A DNA stretch of 64,000 bases from Volvox africanus (Eukaryota; Chlorophyta; Chlorophyceae; Chlamydomonadales; Volvocaceae), in NCBI GenBank assembly GCA_030268105.1, contig BSDZ01000116.1, positions 682,001 to 746,000 on the forward strand, given 5' to 3'. Within the stretch, counting starts at the first letter, position 1; every line of letters starts with the position of its first letter. The notes beneath the pieces were generated by a model. The model did not search any database. It worked only from the letters and a program-made list of their open reading frames with translations, and was not told the DNA's origin. The position numbers were made by a program, and so were the translations under genes. Below are positions 1-11,800 of this stretch, in pieces.

Positions 1-262
1 GTTCTCATTCACGCTGAAGCAAACAAAGTGGCTGCTCTTGGTCCTAGGTGCTGCGGTTGCAGATGGCGGCCTCAGAACCGTCCTTGCTGGACCCCGTTAA
101 TAATTATTCTTTGTTCTTTTCATACCGTTAGCAGGATGTGCTGCTTTGTTCCTGCCCATCTCCGTATGAAACAGCAGCACTGTTTTTGTACAGCGAATGT
201 CCTCTCGTGCTTACCGTGCGTACACGCATCTTCTGCCATTTGACTTCGCATTTTCATCAATG

Positions 263-293
263 AGCCTGCTGGGCTTCCGTAGCCCAGCAGGCT
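263..293. repeat. perfect 13-bp inverted repeat (hairpin)
   Basis: Arms 263-275 (AGCCTGCTGGGCT) and 281-293 are exact reverse complements around a 5-nt loop. It lies far downstream of the VPS10 stop with no gene around it. It could be a structured RNA element or a mobile-element remnant; nothing else supports a function. Confidence 0.8.
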
Positions 294-692
294 ACAGGTC
301 ATCAATTTGTCAACCTTACATGACGGTCGGCGGACAACGCCATACAAACTACATTGCAGCGGCGATGGCGGCGCCGTAACCAGGACATTACGCGCCGCCG
401 CTATGGCGACGTCCAACCAATCTGAGCCAATGCTCCCAAATTTAGAGCAGCAGCTTAGCCAACGCCTCCCTGGAGGCACTGGCAGACAGAGCGCCCTACA
501 TTGCAGAGCTTCACGTTGCAGCGCGCCTTTGTGGCTCCAGAAACGCGCCGTACGATGCAACTTATGGCCGCAGTGTCGAAATGCCTGAGTGCTGGTAGCC
601 GCAGTACCTGACTGCTACTGCTGTTGAGGTTACTGGCTGAGGCAGGAAACTGCATTTGACGTCATCTGCGTCTCGCGAGCTGGGCTTCATGG

Positions 693-731
693 AGTCGAGA
701 CGACGGGCTTCACGTGCCCGTCGTCTCGACT
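693..731. repeat. perfect 16-bp inverted repeat (hairpin)
   Basis: Arms 693-708 (AGTCGAGACGACGGGC) and 716-731 are exact reverse complements with a 7-nt spacer. The word CTTCATG occurs just outside both arms. Stem length and GC content would make a very stable RNA hairpin if transcribed. Function unknown. Confidence 0.8.
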
Positions 732-2825
732 TCATGTGCCGATCGCGGCATCAGCTAAGATTGCCTGTAGCGGCCCTACTACTCGCAGGCAACGTCCTTT
801 GGCTCCAGGAGCTCTAGGCTGCGTGGTAAGGAGACCTTTTGTTGTGTCTTATCCATTCGCTGCGTCTTGCTTCGGTCTTACCTCATATGGTTGCCGAATG
901 GGCACAGAGTATATGAGGCAGATTGCGAGGAGGGGCACTTGTGTATTTACGAAGGTGTGTGTGTGAGGACGCTCAGGGGTGAGCGTCACCCTTGGGGACG
1001 CTGGTAGACGAAACTCGACCCACCCAGCGGCTGAGTGAGCCCCGCCATGTGGTATTCACACAAGCGATGCATCCGGACTCGGGAAACCAGGATGGATGAA
1101 TTCATGCTGCAACTCCTAATAACCATTAGCCTGGACACGATAGTTTGGTAGAGTGAAAAATAAAGGCGAACGGGTTGTTGAACTGGCGGCCAGCAGCAAC
1201 AATAATACCTCACCGGACAAGATTCAGACGGACAGACCATACATGGCGAAATGATGACATCTGCAAAATGATAACACAGGAGTTACAAAGATGCATCCCA
1301 TAGACGGGGCAAATACCTCAGCTAATTCTCACTTCACGTATTACGAAGGCCACTCCCCAATAATGATAAGTGCCAAGAAAGGACAACTGATAATTAACTA
1401 TATCCTTGAGATTCCATGGTAGTGGTGCTAATTGCGCAGGTCTAAGCAGCATTAACATCATCACGCGGGCATGCACTCAATGGTTTGTGGCTGTACCACC
1501 ACAATGAATACAGGGAATATGGAAATCCAGGGTGCCCAGCACGGAAAATCAGGGACGAGAGGCTTTAAGACCGACTCCATGACCAGAGCCGAAAATGGGG
1601 TCGCCAATGGTGAAGAGGGCTAAAAAGGCTTTCCCTGAAGTTGCCGCTCCAACCTTTCCCCGCTCTCAACATACTGACCTGTGTAGGTGGGTGGGGGACC
1701 CCAGGGGAGGCCCTCGCCCCCTCCTGTCCTCATGTTCGCTCCGCTCCCTGCCTCAGCACCCCTAACCGCGCCCTACCCGTCTGATCTGCCAGCCTATGCG
1801 GTAAATGCTTGGAGAAGTACACCAGGAACGTTGTTTCATACCTGCTGCCATGGTATATCTGATTCAGGCCTAATGAACGGTATCGGAGCCGTTGTTCTTC
1901 AGTAAAACAGGAGTATCATATGAGCAGGGAGGCAATCCAGCTTGTCTTATGTTTCCACATTGTCTTATACACGCAAGCCTTAACCCTCCCCTCAGCTTAT
2001 CCCATAACTTCTGCCTTCCCCATCCGCCTTCCACGCCATCATAAGCTCCATAGGTGAAACGCCAGCCCAGAACCGGCTGTCACAAATTGCAGCACCTCCA
2101 CTACATCCCGAAACCTAACGAAAAGAACGCAACCGAACTACAATACCCGCGCGCCACCCATGTCAGGCACCTCGCCTCCTCCCGTATGTCCCGACTGCCA
2201 CCGCCCCATCGTAAGTCAGCACCAAACCTGGTGTTGGCGATTCGAAGCTTCCCCCACCCGACTCCACCTTCCCTCGCACTACCCCCTTCTGCCCTTGTCC
2301 CAATCTCTGATATCCCGGTCTTCTAGTACCACCTCTGTAATTACGTACCTTTTCATGACGTACACCTGTCCTGTCCGTCATCTTCCTGTACTCCTCAGAG
2401 CAAAGCATGCATACCGCATACCGCACAGTGACGACAAGACAACAATATGAACACGGCGCTACCCGTTTTGACTGCGAAGGCTTGCGGTAACGGCTTGCGC
2501 AGCGGCCTTTTCCCCTGCAGACTAGCCAGTCCATGCCATGGGTCGGCCACAGAAGAGCATATGGGGCCGGATGAAAAGGGCGATTTTGGTATTGCAACCC
2601 GCACCACCCGGGCTGACCTTGGCCACCCGGTGAGCCCAGAACACCTCCAAACTGATACAAACACAGACCCACTACTCAACACACGCACGCACAAATCATG
2701 TCGTCCTTGCAAGCTGCCTGATATCATGCTTCTTGTTTGTGCCATATCGCCTCTGATCTACATGCCAGTAACTCTGGTCTTCATCTGACCGCACGCCTGC
2801 CCCCCTGGCGCAGCCACGGCCATGA

Positions 2826-5800
2826 TTACTTGAGCGTAAAGACGTTTCCGTGACCCTCCATATCGTATCCCGGATCACCCAGTGGCTGGAAGTAGCCCAT
2901 CTCCTCGCCCACGGCGCCGCCCTGCCCTCTGGAGCGGAACCTGGAAGCAAACACCCAATGGGACGGAACGGGTGGATGGGACCCCAAGGTGGTGGTGGTG
3001 GTGGTGGTGGACTCAGGCTCAAGAAATGGGAAATCACTGCGGACAACGATAAAGAAAGGTACATGGATTTATAAGGGTCGCATGACATGACTACATGCCT
3101 TCGGATAAGGTGCAGATCCGTCGTACTCGTACTACCCCCAGGACGGCCGGCATAAGGAAGCTTATTCCATCCCCTATCCCTGCGATGTCTCTCAGTTACC
3201 ACCCTACCGTATAGAGCTGATCTTGTCAAGCAGCAGGCCCCAGGCTGACGCCACCTTCGCCGCCACGCTCTCCGCTACCTCCCGAATCGTCTCCTGCTGC
3301 TCCTCAGTCGCCCGGAACCGCCACCAGGCGTACACGCCACTGACCAGGAAAGTCGTCACCAACACCAGCACTAGCGCCGTTACCCAGCCGCCGCCGCTGC
3401 TGGAGGTTCGGCCAGAGGGCTTGGCCTGCGGAATAGGGAGGGGGGGGAAACACGAATAAACGAGACATGATACTGAGGAAGGGGGACACGAAAACTCCGC
3501 ATGAGGTTTACAAAAGAAACTGTTTATTTAAACAAGAACTGATTATGGAATATAATGGGAGGAGAGGTAAGCAATCAGATGGAAAACTAGCCAGAGCCAC
3601 CTCATACCCTTTGAAGTCCATTCCTCTTCCTCTGCAGACGGTACCTGTACATCGTGCGACCATCTCGAAGACACGTCACCGCATCCCGCCTGACGCACCT
3701 GCCCCTTGCCATCCGTGTTGCCTGTAATGCCGTTCACCAGTTTGCACACATCTCCATGAACGATTCGCCGCCCATTGTCAGATACCGTGTAGACCCGGTC
3801 ATCCAAGACTGGACACTGAGGAGTGACAGAGCAAGAGGGTGATTGGCGCAGGGAAAATAGGGTCTAAGTAAATCTGCAATTCCCAGACAATTCCCAGAAA
3901 TAATCCATTACTATGCGCAATATTTCCAGAAAAAGATGGTAGAGATCCTATAATGGAAATATGGAAGGAAGAGGGGTGAGGCCTCGTTGTTCGTTATCGA
4001 GAGCTCACGAGCAGCATGCAACGGAGTATCGGGAATGCCGCGGGGACGGAACGGCGGATGAAAAAGATGGGGAAACGTACGATAGCAGAAGACGAATAAA
4101 AAGCTGCGGAAGATAAAATGCGAATCCCCATGTGGACGGCTCGACTTCAGACGCGTTCAGACCCCGTAACATGGAAGCCGGACAGGTAACCTCGGCGGGG
4201 CTCCGACGAAGCCTATTCCACTCACCACCGGCAAGTTTGATTTCTCAATAGCCACACACGAGTCGTTGGTGCGCAAGAAGCCGTAGTCGCATTCCGTGTC
4301 CTGCGCCGTACAGATATGAACGAGGCGGCAGAAGTTGTCATCCGACGATGTATCCTTGATCCTTGCCTTCGTTCTACTTACCCTAACGTTCACTGCGCTC
4401 AAACCGCTCAAGGAGTGCTTACTCACGACCTAAGTGTCTGATAAAGGTGTCATCAAACAGGAGAATAACCGTGCAGGGACGCCGAAATAGATTAGGACAG
4501 GGATAGAACCAGCAGTATAAACAACAAGTTTCCTTTTCTCCTTCTGGCTTTTGGATTGCAGCACACAGTGACAGATGGCATCTTTATCGCATGTGGTTTA
4601 CCCTCCCACAGGGTTCCCGTTCGAACACCGCACCGCACCACATAGCACGGGAGCATCCTGAAACTCGTATGCTGCATTATGGGACGAGTATTCGCTGTAG
4701 CGACCAGCCTTAATGTACATGATCAGCCTAATACTTGATTGGCACTTGACAGATGACGTGCTGCCATGCACACCAACGTGCCAACCATGCCGTTTCCCCC
4801 CCTTCCCCTCCCTCAGACCGCTACGTCTTCTCCCTCAAACTTCAATTCCTGCTGTTTCCGGTCTCCCTAGGTATAGGCACGGAGCATGCCTCCCCCTTGT
4901 CATCCTACGCGGCAGCGGCAGGCACTGGCCTACAAAAAGATCCAATGTGAAGAATCCGTTCCCCGTGCTCTTAATTGCTCGGCTAAGAGCCGCCCTTGGA
5001 CCTGAGCTCCCACAAAGCCAGCATATCCGCACGCCCAGCCAGCCACCAAGTAGTTCGCCAAAAGCAGCACTCACCTGCTGCTGCGTGCAGTTGCATACCA
5101 CGCCGAGTTTTGGATTGGGGCGTTTGTACTCCTTTCCGTATAAGCAGTTCCTGTCCTGCTTACGCCGTTCCAGTTCCAGCTGCTGGCCTGAGGTTAGAGT
5201 GACGAGGAGTTACGGATAAGGAAAGGGAGAAGCAAACGTGGAAAGTTACGGGAGAAAGCAGGGTCAAATTTTGAGGAACCGACCCGCATTCCGCAACCTG
5301 CTGGTAAGGGAAGCAGCACAACATAAAGGCAGAGACCGCGCACTCGCCACCATATCCTCGTTCAACTTCCTTTCATCCGATCGCCCCTACCCGATACGTG
5401 CGCAACACACAGACATCCCGCCATCTATCGCCACTTGCTACCCGCGGCTCACCGCTTACAAGCTGCGTAGCGCTGTTGCTGCACCGTCATCAACTAATGG
5501 CGCAGAGTCACCCATGGCGACGATTATGGCGACGAGGGAATCAGACCTCGGCAAGCCATCGCGCAACCTCTCGACACACATCCACATGCACATCCACATG
5601 CGCGCTCACATTGCTGCCACCAGCGCCGTGCACACCACCACCCTCATCCAACGATGAGATACGCACAAATACACCCTTTCGTATCTAACAATTCACACAC
5701 ACGGGTGCATGAAATTTCCCGCCTGGCTTCTAAGAAAAAAAAACTGCACGCATCTGGCGCTTCCCACTGACCGAGCACACATCTTTTGCCGGTGCCGCTT

Positions 5801-8800
5801 GGGGTCGGGGGCGACCATGTCTCGAACTGGTCTGGGGAGTTGCAGATGGGCAGCTTCGTGATTTCTGACACGTTCAAGAAGTACATGGCGCCTGTCGGGG
5901 TGGTGGTCCGGCAGGGGGAGCATGCGCGCCGAAACGGGTTACTGACGGTGATTAGAATCGTGCGGGGTGGGTCGGTCGGCGGGTGGGCGCCCTAATTGAG
6001 AGAAGGTTGGGGTGGGCAGACAATTGCGGAATTCAGGTGGTTGCCGCGAGGGGCCCTTCTCCCTTGCAACGGGCGGCTGAACTAGCGCATCATGAGGTAC
6101 ACGGTACATTGTGCAGCTGACCCAATCGAACAGGATAAGAGGTGCAAGCCTTCCCTTTCAAGCATGGCCCAGTATGTGGCCATATACACATAGATATGTC
6201 GACACATGTTTTCTGATAACCTGTCTGGCCCCATTCTGGCTGACCTTACACATACACTAGTGCACCATTCCCATCCCATTTGCCCGATCAATACCGGTGG
6301 AATTCGTGTTCTCCTGTTTCGGCACCACGCCATGGAGGATGACGACGGGCTGCTGCCCGTCGGGCTCAATGCTGATGTTATCGACGTAGATGGGCATAGA
6401 CAAATTCACGTGCTGCAGAAAACCGCGGGATCGAAACCAAGCAGTGAGGAAGCGGTGAGGATAGCCGTTTGCCGAAAGAATGGGTAATACTCACACATCG
6501 TGTTCAGGCACGACTGTTATGGCACGACTAATATGCCCCTGGAGTTCCAGGTTCTACCCCGACTGAGAGCGGGCCAAAGACCCTAATGTTAAGGGCAGGG
6601 TGCCCCCATGTCGATGGACGGTGACGACCCCAATTAAAGTGACCTGCGAGCTGACCAGTAGCGGAGTTGACGCCTCAGTTGATTCGGCAGATTCCGCTGG
6701 ATGCTGGTGGTGGGTGCTGAACCTGGGAAAACCACTGATTTCGGAGAAGTCGGCATGGGAGACTGGATGAGGGTGCCCCGAAACACCGGGGAAGGTAGGG
6801 ACTGCCAGGTTAGTGGCCACGGGTGATGTACCCCCCTATCCTACACACATATCTGTGTTGACGCCAGAGGAACCCAGGAAGACCTAACTAGGAAAGGGCG
6901 TCAGGCAACTATTACAGGTAACTGCAACCCCCCCCCCCACACACACTGGGAACCCGACAAATATTCCCACTATTCCCATTGTCACATACGGGCATGACAG
7001 TTAGAAATGGATTTGTGGATAGATGGACCCTTGTTTTCCCTGCATATAAATGCCCTAGTGGGTGGGGCCACTTCCTCTTGTATCCCTTTTCCCCGGGTTA
7101 GCGGCTTTGTTATCCGCACCTGCCAACACTGGCCGTAGTCAACAGAGAAGAGGACCTCGTCAGCGAGACCTGACGGCGTATACACGTTCTGACCCGGGTA
7201 CTTCGCCATCACAATCACCCCACCCCAGTCCGCAAATTCGTAGATGTAGGCCCCCACCGCCACATCTGCCCACGTCACCCCACCGTCACGAGAGATCCAA
7301 GTGCATAGCCTGCAAAATGGTTCGGGAATACGGGAGGGGACCGGGGGAGGGAGGATGAGTGAGAGGAGAAAACCATCAACCAGAGGGGACGAGGACCTCC
7401 GTAATGAGAGCTTGCTGGCTCACATCAGTGTCGCCACCACAGCGGCGGCTTTATCAATAAAAACCAGCCCAGACACTTCTATCAAGGGCACTTCTAAGCT
7501 CCCGGTGGAATCGGTCGGTCGTTTCCGTGCCACCAGATACCTTCTCCACTTCCACAAAGCTTGCTGCATTTCACCCCGGAGCCCCTCCCGCCCGCTCTCG
7601 CTCGCCAGCCCCGGCCTCCTGCCCTCTCCCCCTCCCTAACATCTTCATTCCAGGTTATTTTACCATCAATCTCTTTATATGTACGAGTGCACACACACTC
7701 TTTCTCTCCCTCCTCAGCCGGCATCCACTCACTCTGGACTGCTCTGGTCGAGGCCTGAGCCCAGGCTTGCCACGTTACCGGTGGCCAGAACCAGCCCAGG
7801 CGCCGACGGGTTGGAATATACCCCCGGCAGCGGGAGGCCGAACCGGTTGGTCGGGCTCATGCCATTGAGGTGGAGGTACCAGGGCTCCGGGCCTATGCCC
7901 CTGCAATCCAAATTGCTGATGTTGTTCGGGTACACGCGGATGCGCTGCCAACGACCGCCTGTATCAGAGGCAGAGAAGCATCAGAGGGGCGGCGGCATAG
8001 GAACAGACGTGGGGGACGCGGAGGCAATGACGGGCACTGGCACACCAGTACCCACCCGCGCTGTAGGTAATCCTCGTCTCAATGATGGGCTCCCCCACTA
8101 CGTCACTTAGGTCGTAGTAGGGGTCAACATAGTAGTCCACATAGCCCCCCTCTCCCATGGGCATGGGCATCTCTCCGGTGGGGGTGGTGGACCCGGCACT
8201 GCCATCCGAGGAAGGAGCGGGGACCACCTGGTTTGCCACGTAGATGCCCTGACGGAGAGGACAGGAATGTAGACAGGCAGGCGAAAAGGCAGCAACAGGG
8301 GGGAGGGAGGGGGGCGGACGAATAACGAACCCGATCACAGGCGGATACCGAAGTGAAGGGAAGAAAAGGGAAGAAAAGGGAAGAAAAGGGAAGGAAAGGG
8401 AGCTGCGATGTGTGATGTACGTTAGCATTTCAGGTATACTGCAATCCTGGATAAGCAAATCCTACTACCACAATTGGGAGATGGGATAGGTTGTGATGGG
8501 AAAGATACTAGTTCCTACTTGAGAGGGGTATTTGTGGATGGAGTGGGTGGGTCACGAGCGGCATCTACCCCTTCCACCCCTTATTCCCCACCTTCAGAGC
8601 ATTCATTTTTCCCCACCCGAGCTCGAAAAATTTACCATCCCCACCGCCACCCTTATCTCTCACCTGCAGCCCCTCCAGCCGTGTGAAGTCCGTGGTGCTG
8701 CCCATCATTCCAACATACACGTTGGTGAGACTGAGGGAGAAGAGCGCGTGGTGCGGCCCCGCAGCATACACCGAGGCTGCGTAAAGAGGCATCATCATTC

Positions 8801-11800
8801 CCGTGTCCACACTGAAGTCCACAATCACTAGTGCACCTCGTCCGTCATGAGTCTCAACCAACTCGTATCCCTCTTGCTGCAACGGGCATGGGGGATAGGC
8901 GATAGATATGCGAAATCGCAGACCGAGTAAGTTCTGCTGAGGACCTCACTGGCATAGAGGTAGACGGCAGCGACCAACGGGAGGATAACATATAATAGGA
9001 AACGCCGAAAGAGGAGGGCAAACACTGCGAACACAAACCAAGAACATATGCACCAAGAGTGGCCGGGGTAAGATTCCACATGATGAGTGACAGGCAGATG
9101 ATTGAGTTTAAATAAGCTCCATATGTTGGCAACACGGAAGCCGGCGGTGTTTAATTGGGTTAGGTAGGGTTTTGAGTGTATGTTCAGAGAGAGTTCAGAG
9201 GAGCATAACCAGGGCACAGGAGTCCAGCTTTGGGGAGAATTGCTTCGGGCGACTTCAGAAAGGTGCGGAATGAAGCATCGACCCCAACCCAGGGGCCCCA
9301 GACAGGATTGCATGCAACTGATGTGTGAGATGATGACAATCATGAACAGTGGGCAAGCAAACGAACAGACGGACGAACATGGGCAACAATTGGTGAAACC
9401 GGAACCGGAACGGGGATGCGTAAGCCGGGGAGTTGGATTTGACATTGCTGGGGATTTATGTTAAACAAAGGCCGTAGGCACAGTAATCCTCTCGCGGGCC
9501 ATCAGCATCTTTACTACAAGCTGTTACCAGCTGCTAGAAGGCGGCCGTACGCATCACTGACACGACAAGAACAATCACGCAGACAAACTACTAAAGCAGC
9601 AACGAGAAAAAGAAGCAGAAACGGAAATTAAGGAGCAGAGCATGACGAATGGATGGAGCCGCGACCGCCGCACGTCGCTCGCAGTCAATAGAGCAGGGTG
9701 AGGGGAAGGGCGTGCAGCACCGAGTGGGAAAGTGAAGCGGTATAAGGTAAAAGAATTGCATATTGTCGAACATGTGTACGCTGCCAAGGTGAAATTGCAC
9801 GGACACTTTGCACAAGCGGTCTTAAGGTCGAGCTAACGGAAGCAACTGCTCGCCGTGTGTCCCACCTTGAGGGCCGCTGGCAGGCAGGCCCGTACAAAGG
9901 TGTTGCCCCCGTCCATAGAGGTAAAGAGTGTGATGCCACCGTCACGGGAGTTGGGCAGAGACCTGTGGGCGAGGGTGGGATCGGGGCTGAACCAGGAGAG
10001 AAACACAAAAAATAGCCACTGCCCTTATCCATATCCGGCCATGCTCATCTCAACTTGTGTTCCAAAAGATTCAAACATCGAGGGTCTTTTGGGCAATAAC
10101 TTCTACGAACTGTAAATAATTCGTTTCGGCTGGTTCTTGTTCTTCCTTGGGTCCGCGCCTCTCCTCCCTTCCGTATCTCAGGGTTCCCCCCCCCTCCGTG
10201 GTCTCCTTTCTACACCCGCCACCCGCCACCAACGTTCTTTCGGTGGCTTTCATTGAAACACAATGTAACCTAAATGCACCAACCAGCTGCCTACCACCCC
10301 GAATCGGGGACCGTCCCCCGCCAAGCAAACAACCCACCAGCCCAACCACCGACCCACCGTCTATCGGGGCTATTGGGGCAGCTGTTGGCTACGGCCAGGT
10401 ACACGGACCGACCCACGATCTCCAGCTGGTTGCCGCAGGGCACTCGGGTGCTGGAGCTTCTGAAATCATCAGTGGAAGACACGAAGTTGACGTCCTTATC
10501 CCACGGCTGGTCGTAGTCTTCCGCGCGGGCATAGACGGTGGCGAGAATCAGTTCATCGGCGATGGGCTGAGACGGGGGCAAGGACAGGAGATTCCCATGA
10601 GAGCAAGGGGGCCGAGACGAAAATCACACGGGATCATCTGAAATGACTGAATATCTGAACGGGTGCAAAAGGCCCCTTAGCCTTTCCTTCCGTAACATTA
10701 ACACGGAAATTTGTTTCCATTACTAAATTTGTACCCAAAATAAGACTTAGGAAAACGAAAAAACGCTGCTGAGCATATGGCATACCCATATGCTAGAACA
10801 AGGGCCCCATGGGATGAGTCTGCGTCCCTGAGTCTGCATCTCTGAGTCTCCTGGATAAGAATAGGAAAGGAACGGACATCAGGGACGGATATGTGAATAT
10901 GTATGTCGCACCGGTAGTTCCGAACAGCTCCCGGCGGGGCACAGGTTTGCCCCCCAGTCGAAGTCCACAAAACCCGCAATTTTCTCGTTGGAGTTGGAGG
11001 TAAGGTTGTTCCAGCCGTTACGCAGGCTGTCGAGATCAAACGCATTCTGTGGCGAGATACAAAATGAGAGGGAGATACAAAAGGGCCGCAGAACGGTGAT
11101 ACTAGGCGTTGGAGGTTTAAAATCGACATACGCCTGGCCCCCATATCCCGATACAACTGGTAAGACACGCCACTGGAAGATCCAGGATCAATCCCGACTG
11201 AGAGGGGAATAAAATCCCTCCACGGGTTGAGGCTGGACCGTGAGGACCCCAGTTATAGTGACTTGCGAGCCGACCAGGAGTAGAGTTGGGGCAGAAACGT
11301 CTACTGGATGCTGGCGGTGGGTGCTGAACCACCTACCTACCGGAAAATCACTGATTTTATGGAAGTCAACATCCCTAGGGGTGAACGGATGTGGGTGCCC
11401 CGAAATACAGGGGAGGGGAGGGACTGCCAGGTAGTGGCCACGGAGCAAAGCCCCCCAAAGCCCCAAATATCACACACACACACACACCTGGCATAGAATT
11501 CGAGCGAAATTGTGAAAGGCTATGGGAGGCGAACTATGAGACGAGCCCGGAAGGAAAAGGGAAACGACGAAAATATACATACAGTTAAGAGACGGAGAGA
11601 AGCACTAATAACAATTCCAGGTAGGCCGGTAGGCAAGCCCCCAACTGGCGCACCTTATAGAGCACCAGGTCCATGGGGCAATCCTGATGGGCCTTATCTT
11701 TGACCTTGCATGAAGCCCTCTTTATGTGCACAAGCAGCCACCCGTCACGGCGTGGGTTGAACCGCACGTCACGGATGTGTGCGCCCTTCGCATCGCCCGG

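Larger units (their letters stand above)
1..2825. other. 3' flank of VPS10, no gene seen
   Basis: I find no coding region I can support here. Reading frames are short and lack plausible splice sites or family resemblance. Part of the stretch may be the 3' untranslated region of the minus-strand VPS10 gene; the nearest minus-strand TGTAA, the volvocine-type poly(A) signal, is at 1283-1287, about 1.5 kb past the stop, so this is uncertain. Two strong hairpins lie at 263-293 and 693-731 and are listed separately. Confidence 0.5.
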
